Source of the DNA: a virus
DNA: 37,035 nucleotides
IMG/VR virus record: IMGVR_UViG_3300033153_005162
Span: 1 to 37,035 of that record
Direction: 5' to 3' (one strand)
Shown here: positions 19,717 to 27,848 of the stretch, one piece after another
Numbering within the stretch: the stretch's first letter is position 1
How the letters are laid out: each line of letters begins with the position of its first letter
Position numbers and translations under genes: made by a program
The notes under the pieces: generated by a model
Told to the model about the DNA's origin: nothing
Databases searched by the model: none
What the model saw: only the letters and a program-made list of their open reading frames with translations

Positions 19717-19902
19717 ATGAAAATAAACACAGACAAATTAAAAGAACTTCTAAGATTTCAGACATTAGTAGAAGTTTCAGAATGAACTTGAATAGTATAT
19801 GATCATCTAACTAAAATATTTAGATGAAGTGTAAATCCTTGAAAAAAGTCAGTCGTAAAGATTGCAAAACATTTTAAAGTAGAACCAGAAGAGCTTATAT
19901 AG
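19717..19902 (+). CDS. Cro/C1-type helix-turn-helix regulator
   Basis: 61 residues, the size of a minimal XRE domain. LVEVSEGTGIVYDHLTKIFR is the helix-turn-helix and the ending VVKIAKHFKVEPEEL is the usual closing helix of the family. Probably a DNA-binding repressor of early promoters; the nearby promoter at 19964 and the repeated A-tract modules are candidate targets. An intrinsic terminator overlaps its stop codon. Confidence 0.8.
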
Positions 19903-19919
19903 CTCTTTTCTTTTTGTTT
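19889..19919 (+). terminator. Intrinsic terminator at the end of the regulator gene
   Basis: AAGAGCT (19889-19895) and AGCTCTT (19901-19907) form a 7-bp stem with a 5-base loop, followed by TTCTTTTTGTTT. The stem includes the stop codon. It ends the recombination operon. Confidence 0.85.
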
Positions 19920-19963
19920 AAATATTAAAGTAACACTTCTCTAAAAAAAGTCTTACTATTCTC

Positions 19964-19991
19964 TTGACTAAATAAAATTAATAAGTATAGT
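19964..19991 (+). promoter_or_regulatory. Early promoter, third
   Basis: TTGACT, a 16-base spacer and TATAGT. Upstream AAAAAAGTCTTA...CTCTTGAC is a diverged version of the modules at 14510 and 18103. It is followed by about 200 noncoding bases. Confidence 0.75.
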
Positions 19992-20199
19992 TATCTCGTG
20001 AAAAGCAATTCAACTTAGTATAACACTAAAAACACTTACACAACTTAAAACTAGAAAACATTGATTAGATTAAAACTAGAATAGAGAAACTTAAAATGAA
20101 TGGAAAACATAAAATAAAGATTGATTAAGCGAACAAGAGATGAAACATACTCCGTGGGGTTTAATCAATCTAATAACTTTTTAAAAACTAAAAAACTAT
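19992..20199 (+). ncRNA. Leader RNA with long hairpin (attenuator or small RNA candidate)
   Basis: No convincing open frame. AGATTGATTAA (20118-20128) pairs perfectly with TTAATCAATCT (20161-20171) around a 32-base loop, and CTTTTT follows five bases later. Upstream ATTGATTA (20060-20067) could pair with the same right arm and compete. With the promoter at 19964 this is a leader of about 200 bases before the next operon, or a free small RNA. No known riboswitch class was recognised. Confidence 0.5.
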
Positions 20200-20421
20200 A
20201 TGAACAAAGTAAAAATAGAAGAATGAGGACATTATAAGATACAAGAATGAACTTGGAATTTTACACATAATCTATATTTAATAAAACTCAGAAAAATTAA
20301 AGTATGATTTTTCAATAGAGAAGTTGATTGAATAGTTTATTCAGAGTTTGAATGCAAATCAAGTGAGCAAGTTATGCCTTTAAGTAAATTTAAAAGTATA
20401 GTATTATATAAAGTAAACTAA
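20200..20421 (+). CDS. 73-residue protein, unknown
   Basis: Beta-rich, basic, with aromatic residues (GHYKIQEGTWNFTHNLYLI) and no recognised motif. First gene after the structured leader; start context AAACTAT-ATG. Confidence 0.55.
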
Positions 20422-20430
20422 TTTAAAACT

Positions 20431-20712
20431 ATGAAAATACAATTAAGAGACTTACTAGAAGAGCTCACTTATGAATTTTATATGTGAGATACACCAGGTA
20501 ATATTTATGATGCAAGAATAACTGCTTATACAAATTTAGAATGCATCTGAGATTTTTCAGAATACGCATTATGATTTGCTTGGGAAAAGGCTGTAAATAA
20601 TACTGAACCAGATTATGTTAAACTATCTGCTGACTTTGTAGAGTCATTAGATTATACTTGGAAGAATTTGAATTGAGAAGAAATAGATATTGATGATTTT
20701 ATAAATAACTAA
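20431..20712 (+). CDS. 93-residue acidic protein, unknown
   Basis: Strongly acidic and rich in aromatics, ending DIDDFINN. Small acidic early phage proteins are often inhibitors or DNA mimics of host proteins, but nothing here identifies a target. The preceding gap is nine bases. Confidence 0.55.
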
Positions 20713-20722
20713 TTTAAATACT

Positions 20723-20866
20723 ATGACTGAATGACTTAAAAACCTTTTATCGGCAAACATACCACAAAAAATAAAAGCTAAGATTATTGATAAAGCTTAT
20801 GAGTTAAGAAAGCATGCAAGAGAAAACAAAAAGATTACTAAAGAAAAATATATAAATTTAATTTAA
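20723..20866 (+). CDS. 47-residue basic helical protein, unknown
   Basis: Lys/Arg-rich after the first turn (IPQKIKAKIIDKAYELRKHA), probably two helices. It could bind nucleic acid; no family recognised. Confidence 0.5.
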
Positions 20867-20871
20867 ACCCT

Positions 20872-21183
20872 ATGCAAATTTTAAAAAACCTTAGAAACTT
20901 ACTAAGAACGAAAAACGAAAAAAGAATTAAAGAACTAGTACAACAACACAAGGCAGACCAAATTCTAATCAAAGAACAAGAAACAGCTAAAAAAATATTC
21001 TTTAAAACTATTGAACTACTAGAATCAGATGTAAAACATAATAAAGACTTACATGAATCAGTACTAGAAGTACTTGATTCAAATACAGAACTAATCAAAA
21101 GTTTAACATCAGATGCTAAAAGCAAAACAATTAATAAACTAAGGGCTAATTTAAGACATTACACTAACAAGAAAACTAAATAA
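20872..21183 (+). CDS. 103-residue coiled-coil protein, unknown
   Basis: Basic ends and a long helical middle with heptad-like Leu/Ile spacing (KTIELLESDVKHNKDLHESV). One of the few genes here without any in-frame TGA. Function unknown; possibly an oligomeric structural or regulatory helper. Confidence 0.65.
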   Translation: MQILKNLRNLLRTKNEKRIKELVQQHKADQILIKEQETAKKIFFKTIELLESDVKHNKDLHESVLEVLDSNTELIKSLTSDAKSKTINKLRANLRHYTNKKTK

Positions 21184-21187
21184 AACT

Positions 21188-21355
21188 ATGCCAGCTAAAA
21201 AAACAATAACTTTACTAACATCAACAGAAATCAGAACTAAAAACTATATCGAAAAAAGAAACGAAAGACTAAAATGACTAAAAATAAATAACGATATTAG
21301 AAAAACAGTTACTAATCGGGAACTTAAAAAAAATAATTATTCACTATGAAACTAG
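21188..21355 (+). CDS. 55-residue basic protein, unknown
   Basis: Lys/Arg/Asn-rich with no hydrophobic core to speak of, ending in TAG. The last ten bases overlap the next tiny membrane gene. A CGG codon at 21317 is one of few in the genome. Function unknown. Confidence 0.5.
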
Positions 21356-21453
21356 AAAAAAAAATTATAGCTTGAATATTCATATTCTTATTATGAATAT
21401 CATTAATAACATTTCAAATCCCTGAAATACAAGAGATACAAGAGATACAATAG
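21346..21453 (+). CDS. 35-residue single-helix membrane peptide
   Basis: MKLEKKIIAGIFIFLLGISL plus ITFQ forms a membrane helix behind a basic start; the tail PEIQEIQEIQ is a short IQE repeat from 9-base DNA repeats. Starts inside the previous gene. Function unknown. Confidence 0.5.
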
Positions 21454-21480
21454 AAACAAATAATAATTAATTTATAAACT

Positions 21481-22140
21481 ATGGAAAATACTAAAAACAA
21501 TACAGGTTTAGAAAACACTTGAAACAGAAACACTTGAAACAGAAACACTTGAAACTGGAACACTTGAGACTGGAACACTTGAGACTGGAACACTTGAGAC
21601 TGAAACACTTGAAACAGAAACACTTGAGACAGAAACACTTGAAACAGAAACACTTGAGACTGGAACACTTGAGACTGGAACACTTGAGACAGAAACACTT
21701 GAGACTGAAACACTTGAGACAGAAACACTTGATTGTTTAATACAGATGAACCGAATGCAAGAATGTTTTGAAAAGAAACAAATATTAAAATGTCAGATTT
21801 TAGAAATTCAAATACTTATCCATCATTTTATGAATTTAATTTAAATTATTGGATACCAGAAAGTGAAATGACAGATGAAGAAAAAGAAGAGAATCAAACT
21901 TATAAAACTACTTGATGATATTTAAAATCCGTAGATTATAAAACAGCTTGGAAAGTATTTTGGAGAAGAGCTGACGAAGAAAATAAGCAAAAATTTCTAA
22001 ACTTACCAAACTTTTGTCCAAAAATATTTGAAGAAATAACTTGAATTAATGTTGAAGAAAAACCTAAAACAGAATTAACATTAAAAGAAGTAGCTGAAAA
22101 ATTATGAGTACCAGTTGAAGATTTAAGAATTAAAGATTAA
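21481..22140 (+). CDS. Pentapeptide-repeat (NTG) phage protein
   Basis: 219 residues. From residue 12, fourteen consecutive five-residue units NTG(N/D)x (x = R, W or G) are followed by NTGLF and NTDEP, then ARMFGKETN and a conserved-looking C-terminal domain (EFNLNYWIPESEMTDEE, TTGGYLKSVDYKTAWKVFW, LPNFCPKIFEEITGI). This repeat-plus-tail layout is a known phage hypothetical family. The repeats should form a right-handed beta helix. Every NTG glycine is TGA. The extreme C-terminus (TLKEVAEKLGVPVEDLRIKD) resembles a small helix-turn-helix. Function of the family is unknown to me. Confidence 0.85.
21514..21738 (+). repeat. 15-base tandem coding repeat
   Basis: About fifteen units of the form AACACTTGA plus six variable bases (AACAGA, GACTGG, GACAGA, GACTGA). 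Each encodes one pentapeptide. The near-identity of units implies recent expansion by slippage or recombination. Confidence 0.9.
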
Positions 22141-22142
22141 TT

Positions 22143-22313
22143 ATGAAAAACTTAATACTAATCCTTTTAATGGGATCATGAGCATTATCGGCAACTTGAT
22201 GACATTTAATTATGTATTTAGAAACTTGAAGTGTAGCAGTTGGAATATTTATGATTGTAGTTGCTTATCTTTGTATGGAGAAAGGTAGAAAATTATTAAA
22301 TAAACTAAAATAA
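22143..22313 (+). CDS. Small membrane protein, two helices
   Basis: 56 residues with hydrophobic segments at about 3-18 and 27-46 and a basic end (EKGRKLLNKLK). Holin-like topology. Two genes later come a membrane-anchored protein and a GH24 lysozyme, so a second lysis-type cluster is possible. Confidence 0.55.
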
Positions 22314-22314
22314 C

Positions 22315-22566
22315 ATGAGAACAAAAGTATATGAAAGATTAGAGGAATTATTTACAATTATTGTAATAATAATATTTATGGTATTAATTGTTGATTGAAT
22401 TTGATGAAAGTTTGCATTTAATATATGAGATAAAGTAGAAACTGAAACTTGAATTGAATGAATGGTTATTTACGATACAAAATTTTTCTCAGATGATTGG
22501 ATGATATTAACTGAAGAAAATAGAATATTTTACATTGATGCAGACGAATTAGAATTAATTAAATAA
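22315..22566 (+). CDS. Membrane-anchored small protein
   Basis: 83 residues. A membrane helix at about 13-31 (FTIIVIIIFMVLIVDGIGG) is followed by a beta-rich soluble domain with GDKVETETGIEGMVI, a pattern like small SH3-type barrels. One base after the preceding stop. Function unknown. Confidence 0.55.
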
Positions 22567-22583
22567 ACTAAAATAAAAACTAT

Positions 22584-22871
22584 ATGACTAAAACAAAAAC
22601 AATCTTAGCTTACATTATTTGATTTATGATTTGAGCCACTGCAGTTACCTGATTTGCATTTAAGGATGGAATAGACCTATACTTTACTAAAACTGCTCTA
22701 ATCGAAGAAATGGACTGATTTAACAGTGATAACATTGAAGCAAGAATAGAAAGAAAGTGAGCACAACTAAAACTAGATATGATTGATAAAAGAATTGATT
22801 GAAATAAACAAGGTTGGGCAATTGCTAAATGAAAACTTGATCTAATTGAGGGTTTTATAAAGGAACAGTAG
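22584..22871 (+). CDS. Membrane-anchored coiled-coil protein next to lysozyme
   Basis: 95 residues. An N-terminal membrane helix (ILAYIIGFMIGATAVTGFAF) is followed by an extended charged helix. This topology, ahead of a lysozyme, recalls i-spanin (Rz-like) proteins, though the host group may lack a classical outer membrane, so I keep the name descriptive. It ends in TAG and overlaps the lysozyme start by 43 bases. Confidence 0.55.
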
Positions 22872-23341
22872 AGCCAAGTAAAGACCTACAAATTGCAGTT
22901 GAATTAGCAAAGAAACACGAATGACTTAGCTTAACTGCTTATTGTGATACTCTAAAATATGTTTGAACTAAATATATAAGAGATTGCAGAGGAAGAAAAA
23001 CAGATAGATGGAGTATTTGATACTGAACACAATCAGTAAAAGGAGAAACTATTACTAAGATTGAAGCAGAGGAAAAGATGATGCAATATTTTCAGAATAT
23101 TCAAAAAGAAGTTGCTTATAAGTGTTACAATGATCAAGAGAAATGAGCTATGTTAGATTTTATGTATAACTCAGGAAGATTTACAAAACATAATACAACT
23201 TGAATTCCATTTGTAACTTATGTTAAGAGATGCGACAAAAAAACTGTAAATAGTTTTCTATATCCTTGAAACTATACTTCAAAATGATTGAAGAAAAGAA
23301 GAAATAGTGAATACATTGCTTTTAATAGCAATAAACTATAA
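22829..23341 (+). CDS. GH24 (T4-type) lysozyme
   Basis: 170 residues. KKHEGLSLTAYCD supplies the catalytic Glu31 and Asp40, and WSIGYGT supplies Thr67, the E-D-T triad of phage lysozymes that hydrolyse the peptidoglycan glycan chain. NDQEKGAMLDFMYNSGR at about 110-126 is the conserved second half. Both Gly of GYGT are TGA. No signal peptide. The only in-frame ATG (22829) lies inside the previous gene. It is placed in the early region, away from the holin-like gene at 12233. Confidence 0.88.
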
Positions 23342-23355
23342 AATAATATAACATT

Positions 23356-23553
23356 ATGAATCTAAGACAGCACATAACTAATGAAACGTATAAGAAGAAA
23401 AAAGAATGGATTGTATATAATAATGTACAAAATTGTTATTCAGTAATGGATACTATGCAGAAAGAGTATATTGAAAGAGAATTTTGAGATAATACTCACG
23501 ACTGAAAGATATTTAGATGGACTCAAGAACTAGAAGACAAACTAATTAAATAA
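23356..23553 (+). CDS. 65-residue protein, unknown
   Basis: Lys-rich N-terminus (ETYKKKKEWIVYNNV) and an acidic C-terminal half (REFGDNTHDGKIFRWTQELE). No motif recognised. Short spacing on both sides (14 and 5 bases) links it to the lysozyme operon. Confidence 0.5.
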
Positions 23554-23558
23554 CCACT

Positions 23559-23771
23559 ATGAAAGAAAGATATTTATGAGCTTGTATAGATTGTGGTTCA
23601 GTAGAATGCGAGTGCGAAGAACTTGAATGTAATGCTAATAATGCTCCTTTTACAGTAACAGAAAAACAATTAACTGAAAAGGATATTGAAAATATAGTTG
23701 ATGAGTTAAATACTAAAATTTCTGATTTAACGAATTGAAAAAGATGATGCAAGATAATAATTAAGAAATAA
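23559..23771 (+). CDS. Cys-rich acidic protein, unknown
   Basis: 70 residues. Cysteines cluster at the N-terminus (ACIDCGSVECECEELEC), suggesting one metal site; an acidic helix and a basic end (KRGCKIIIKK) follow. No family recognised. Confidence 0.55.
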
Positions 23772-23772
23772 T

Positions 23773-24498
23773 ATGAAAAAATACTTTATAAGAATTACAG
23801 AAAAACAAACAGAAGAAATGGCAATTAGAAAAGCTGAAGAAATGTGATATAAAAAAGATGAAAATTATAACGAATGAAATTTAAACATTATGGTGCTTAA
23901 CTGAGACAGACAGTCATCTTTTTATTGAAAGTTTTATAAATCTTCATCAGATGGAGAAGAACTTAAAGAGGAATGATATTGTGAATTTATGGAAATGGAA
24001 AATGAACGTCTTACTGATGTCGGGAAAACGATAAAAACATTATCGGATATAAGTACATTGGAGGTTTGAGATGTGATTATTGATAATCATTTATTTGAAT
24101 TCACAATTATTAAAATAAATGATAAAAGTATTGTTTTTAATGATTGTCTAGAAGATATAGTATTTAAACAAATTAAAGTTGATGAATTGATTAAAAATAA
24201 TTGATGGAAACTAAAAGAAGAAAACCATATCGCCCAACCAAGCGAAAAGGTAAAACCAAAAATGGCAATATTCTTTAATGAAGATTGAAGTGAAGTAAAA
24301 GTATCAGAAGATAAGGTTGAACAATTTGAGAAAGTTAGAAAGCAAAATAAAGAAGAAAGATATTTTCTTGAATTATTTAAAGAAATAGTTTGAAGAGAAC
24401 AAATGACACCATTTTCAGGACGGGAAAGATATGCTAAAGATTGTTTTGAATGAGCAGAGGCTTGTATAAAGAAACTAAAAGAAAAAGGTAAACTATAA
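23773..24498 (+). CDS. 241-residue protein, unknown
   Basis: Starts one base after the preceding stop. The N-terminal 150 residues look like two or three small beta-rich modules (STLEVGDVIIDNHLFEFTII resembles a module also present at 28803); the C-terminal part is charged and helical. Two stretches, GREQMTPFSGRERYAKDCFE and the preceding Glu/Lys region, look conserved but match nothing I know. Confidence 0.6.
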
Positions 24499-24502
24499 TA
24501 TT

Positions 24503-24766
24503 ATGAAAGATAAAATGACACGCCATCATTTAGTACCTCGTAGCCTTTGAGGGATTAATACATTTGAAAATATATTAATGTTACAAGAAAAGACCCATCA
24601 GGCATTTCATAAAGTGTTTCATAATCGTGAACCAATAGAACAGTTTAAACATTTAATTAGACTTAATAAGAAGGTATTAAGTGCAGAATTTCATGACGAG
24701 ATTACAAGACTTTTAGACTTTTGGGAATGACAAGAATTAAAGGAATGAATTAAGAAAAAACTTTAA
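24503..24766 (+). CDS. Small HNH-type protein
   Basis: 87 residues. TRHHLVPRSLGGINTFENIL then LQEKTHQAFHKVFHNREP gives His8/His9, Asn and His residues in HNH order without zinc cysteines, a layout known from compact phage HNH proteins. It uses CGC and CGT arginine codons (CGC CAT CAT, CCT CGT AGC, AAT CGT GAA) unlike the AGA used elsewhere, suggesting more recent transfer. Confidence 0.7.
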
Positions 24767-24777
24767 CCAAATAAACT

Positions 24778-25179
24778 ATGACTAATTACAAAGAAAAATT
24801 AACGGCAAAATTAAAAGAAAATCCAGAAGTTAAAGAGAATATGGAGAAATTAGAGTTATGATGTTATATTGAGTGGCAAAATCTTAATAAAGATATGGAT
24901 ATGATATTAAGCAGACATACTGCAACAAAATATTTCACTAAAAAATGAGTATTATGCTTAGAGAAAAATAAATGAGATTTTAAAATCATCTGAACTCTAA
25001 AAGAAAGACATTTAAGAATGTATTGTGAGAATAGAAATATACACCTTACAATTAATACTCAATGATGTCTAAACTTTTTCTCAAGGAGAATAATTTTAAA
25101 TGACGAACTAGACTTCGACCAACAAGATGACTTAGTTTATAAAGCAATAGTAGAATTTTTAGAAAATAATAAAGATTAA
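24778..25179 (+). CDS. 133-residue protein, unknown
   Basis: Begins MTNYKEKLTAKLKENPEVKE with a Lys/Glu-rich helix; a beta-rich middle (CLEKNKGDFKIIGTLKERHL) and an acidic C-terminal helix follow. This layout is seen in phage hypothetical proteins next to replication genes, but no function can be assigned. Confidence 0.6.
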
Positions 25180-25180
25180 G

Positions 25181-25396
25181 ATGACTGAACACGACTTAAA
25201 CAGGGTTAAAAAAGAAGAGACAAAAAATTTACACCTCCTAGACCCGAAAAAACCTTGATTTACAACTTGGTTAACTGAGAAATTTACAAGACTTTGAATA
25301 ATTCACGAACACAAAGCTAAAATTAAGATAGCAATTGAAGATTGTACAAATTGCTCGTGAGGTTGTAAGAATTGTGAAAGACTAAAAACTAATTAA
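25181..25396 (+). CDS. 71-residue protein with C-terminal Cys cluster
   Basis: Basic N-terminal two thirds and CTNCSGGCKNCERLK near the end, four cysteines that could bind one zinc. It starts one base after the previous stop. Not recognised. Confidence 0.5.
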
Positions 25397-25405
25397 TAAT
25401 AACAT

Positions 25406-25603
25406 ATGAGAGAAATTTTAATAAGAATGACTAGGATTATATTAGCACCAATATTTTTAATATATATATTTTTTACTATATGAATATGCACAATTCTTTG
25501 GGTGTTTATTTGGATTATATTCGATAAAAATCTTAATGAAATAGTAAATTCTATATTACATCATAAAATAACATATAAGATTTGAACATTTATATTTTGA
25601 TAA
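25406..25603 (+). CDS. Small membrane protein
   Basis: 65 residues dominated by hydrophobic segments at about 10-40 (APIFLIYIFFTIGICTILWV), with a basic N-terminus and a polar C-terminus. It could be one long or two short helices. Function unknown. Confidence 0.55.
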
Positions 25604-25604
25604 A

Positions 25605-25748
25605 ATGAGATTAAAAATCCAACCAATTCAAAGTACAAACCCTAACCCACAATCAAAATACAATACACCAAATAAAGATAAGGTTGTTAAGGAACAAGAA
25701 TGATTTGCAGAGATATTGAAACAGAAAATTAAAGAAATTAATAAATAA
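25605..25748 (+). CDS. 47-residue polar protein, unknown
   Basis: Starts MRLKIQPIQSTNPNPQSKYN, low complexity and Asn/Pro-rich, then a helical Lys/Glu end. Probably disordered at the start. One base after the membrane gene's stop. Confidence 0.5.
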
Positions 25749-25751
25749 ACT

Positions 25752-26117
25752 ATGAATAAAAATATACTAGAAAAATATATACAATTTGCGATTGATAATT
25801 GATTTTCAAAATTAAATGACGATTTTAAGATAAAAACAGATATTCAAACTCAAGAAAAAAATGATAATGATGAAGTTTATTTAGATGAAACTTTGCATTG
25901 AACATTTATATTTTATTGATGTTGTGATGTCTGATGTGATATAATATCACTAGAAAACATAATTACCTCAAAAGATTTTATTGAAGCAGTTGCTAAATGA
26001 ACATTTTGTAAAGAAGATTGTCTACAAAAAGACCTTTTAAATGAATTAACAACTTCACAAGCTCTAGCAATTAGAGATAGCCAGCTGGAAGAATTTATTG
26101 AAAATTTACTAAAATAA
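25752..26117 (+). CDS. 121-residue acidic protein, unknown
   Basis: Acidic and helical, with a Cys pair in FYGCCDVGCDIIS and an acidic end. ILEKYIQFAIDNGFSKL at the start resembles small phage proteins of unknown function. Preceded by AAACT-ATG. No motif sufficient for a function. Confidence 0.55.
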
Positions 26118-26126
26118 TTTAAAACT

Positions 26127-26336
26127 ATGAACGAATTAATAGAAAGTATAAAAACTCTTGATAAACCACAAGCAAAAAACTTAAAATATATTGTAGAAGA
26201 GGCTATTAACTGTATTAGAAATAATATTTATGACGCTGAGAGAAAAGATGAACTTTATCATATGATTGATGAAATATCATCAGCTTGTAAAACAAGAATT
26301 ATTGAGTTAGCTAATAGAGAAATAGAAAATAATTAA
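26127..26336 (+). CDS. 69-residue helical protein, unknown
   Basis: All-helical, acidic, with no in-frame TGA. Starts MNELIESIKTLDKPQAKNLK. Possible small adaptor; not recognised. Confidence 0.55.
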   Translation: MNELIESIKTLDKPQAKNLKYIVEEAINCIRNNIYDAERKDELYHMIDEISSACKTRIIELANREIENN

Positions 26337-26342
26337 TAGATT

Positions 26343-26513
26343 ATGGAATATACTAAATGGGTAGAGAAACTAAAGGTAGCTCTTATATGAGAATATAATA
26401 CTGGATATCAAATAGGAACACAAGAAGATTACAACAAATCGGAATATATTAAGTTTGTAAAAAACCTAAATATTTCAGATGCAGAAAAATTAAAATTATA
26501 CAAAACCCTATAA
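26343..26513 (+). CDS. 56-residue protein, unknown
   Basis: Mixed charge, helical, with conserved-looking aromatic residues (YTKWVEKLKVALIGEYNTGY). Six bases from the upstream gene and one from the downstream gene. Function unknown. Confidence 0.5.
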
Positions 26514-26514
26514 T

Positions 26515-26754
26515 ATGACAGACCAAGAAAAAAGAAGATTAGAATTCCTAGAAAACTTTTGTACTGAAAACTGATACGACGACTCTAAGCAAGAATTTAT
26601 AGACTGAGATAAAAGAGTATTAGACTCTATGATATCTTCTGCATCTAGAATAAAACCTAAATCACACAGACAAGAGTTTAATAAAGAAATAAGGAATGAT
26701 TACTGATGATTCCCAGTAGGTAAAAAGAAAAAGAAAAACATTTGACTAGATTAA
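26515..26754 (+). CDS. 79-residue charged protein, unknown
   Basis: Highly charged, with an acidic first third and a basic end GKKKKKNIGLD. The TAA-T-ATG junction suggests coupling to the preceding gene. No family recognised. Confidence 0.5.
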
Positions 26755-26812
26755 AACACCTATTAAAGTATAGATATGCTAGATGAAAAATAAAATCATC
26801 TTGAAAATATAA

Positions 26813-27199
26813 ATGGAAATATGTATGATAAAATTTAAATATGTTATTCCAAAGGAATTTAAAATGTCTACAAATAAGATATATGCCTGAATTTTTTGGA
26901 CTAAAAGGAAAAAGATTTCAGACTTTTATCACTCAATAGTTTACTCTGATGCACAAAAGTTCGATACTTTAACTGAAAAAGTAAATATTAAGATGAACTT
27001 CTACTGGAAATCAAGAGTATTAGACTCAAGTAATTGTACCTTTATATGAAAATGTCTTGAAGATTGATTAGTAAAATGATGATTACTAGAAGATGATACA
27101 AATAAATATGTTTGAAAGTTTTCTTGTGAAAGTATACATTTAACACCAGCACAAAGAAAAACATTAGATGGAGATTATGTAGTTATAGAAATAAATTAA
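26813..27199 (+). CDS. RusA-like Holliday junction resolvase candidate
   Basis: 128 residues. An N-terminal VIPKEFKMSTNKIYAGIFW and basic TKRKKISDFYH resemble the DNA-binding start of RusA; LDSSNCTFIGKCLEDGLVKG followed by LLEDD has the D-x-x-N...D...DD spacing of its metal site. A second start at 26825 (MIKFKYVIP) is possible. RusA homodimers cut four-way junctions, fitting the recombination-based lifestyle implied by ERF and SSB. Tentative. Confidence 0.5.
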
Positions 27200-27242
27200 A
27201 TAAACCTTTATAAAAAATAATATATAAATACTTAGGCAAAAA

Positions 27243-27319
27243 GAAGACTTAGCTCAGTGGTAAGTAGCACCTGACTCATAATCAGTAGGTCGAAAGTTCG
27301 AATCTTTCAGTCTTCACCA
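27243..27319 (+). tRNA. tRNA with CAU anticodon (Met, or Ile2)
   Basis: Acceptor GAAGACT/AGTCTTC, T arm GAAAG-TTCGAAT-CTTTC, anticodon loop CTCATAA, and CCA encoded at 27317-27319. G1-C72 pairing excludes a typical initiator tRNA. It is elongator Met, or Ile if C34 is modified to lysidine. The anticodon stem has only four clear pairs, which is slightly irregular. Confidence 0.85.
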
Positions 27320-27327
27320 AAAAATAT

Positions 27328-27402
27328 TGATAGATAGCAAAATGGTATTGCAACAGACTGTTAATCTGTAAAGTTTGGGTTCGAATCCCAATCTATCAGC
27401 CA
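27328..27402 (+). tRNA. tRNA-Asn (GUU)
   Basis: Acceptor TGATAGA/TCTATCA, anticodon stem CAGA/TCTG around loop CTGTTAA (GTT), T arm TTGGG-TTCGAAT-CCCAA, discriminator G and encoded CCA. It lies eight bases after the first tRNA, so the two are probably co-transcribed. Asn codons are abundant in this AT-rich genome. Confidence 0.92.
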
Positions 27403-27442
27403 AAAATAAATGTTTAAGTGAATAAAATAAATAAATAAGATT

Positions 27443-27514
27443 ATGAACCAAGAACTAACACAAGAACAAGCAGATGAGATAACTAAAACTGTTTATAAAA
27501 TGTTAAGGAAATAA
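27443..27514 (+). CDS. 23-residue peptide (tentative)
   Basis: MNQELTQEQADEITKTVYKM then LRK: an amphipathic helix without TGA codons. It follows the tRNAs and ends one base before the next start. Could be real or chance. Confidence 0.35.
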   Translation: MNQELTQEQADEITKTVYKMLRK

Positions 27515-27515
27515 T

Positions 27516-27659
27516 ATGAAGATATATCTAATAAAAATATATAATAAACTTTACAAGAAACTTTATTGAGATACACTTTCAGTAACTTATCTTAAAAAGT
27601 ATAATTATATTGAATTATTAGAAGGTATTAGTTATTATAATGATCAATTAAAGAAATAA
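27516..27659 (+). CDS. 47-residue basic protein, unknown
   Basis: Lys/Tyr-rich (MKIYLIKIYNKLYKKLYGD), probably helical and amphipathic. One in-frame TGA. Function unknown. Confidence 0.45.
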
Positions 27660-27663
27660 AACT

Positions 27664-27822
27664 ATGAAAGATATAAAAACAGAAAATAAAGTAATTAAGA
27701 TAGTATTAACAAGAAATTGAAAATGACCTTCTAAATGAGATACAATTAATATTTGAGGAATAGAATTCACTGTAACAAATATTCCTGAAGAATTTAAAGA
27801 AGACATTACTATAAGAATATAA
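27664..27822 (+). CDS. 52-residue beta-rich protein, unknown
   Basis: KIVLTRNGKGPSKGDTINIG then GIEFTVTNIPEEFKEDITIR, alternating beta strands with a GxP turn, perhaps a small barrel. Starts in the AAACT-ATG context. Not recognised. Confidence 0.5.
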
Positions 27823-27848
27823 ATAACAATATTAAATAAATAAAAACT

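Noticed and set aside
20118-20171. A known riboswitch class in the leader before 20200
   Set aside because: No aptamer signature that I know is present; the large loop does not match purine, SAM, preQ1 or cyclic-di-GMP consensus features.
21414-21728. Minus- and plus-strand repetitive frames over the 15-base repeats, and a CRISPR-like look to the array
   Set aside because: Units are contiguous with no spacers, and read as NTG pentapeptides in the frame that continues into a conserved C-terminal domain; the other frames are mirror images of the repeat.
27413-27433. ATG at the start of a short frame (MFKGIK) right after the tRNAs
   Set aside because: Only six codons before a stop and no conserved start context.
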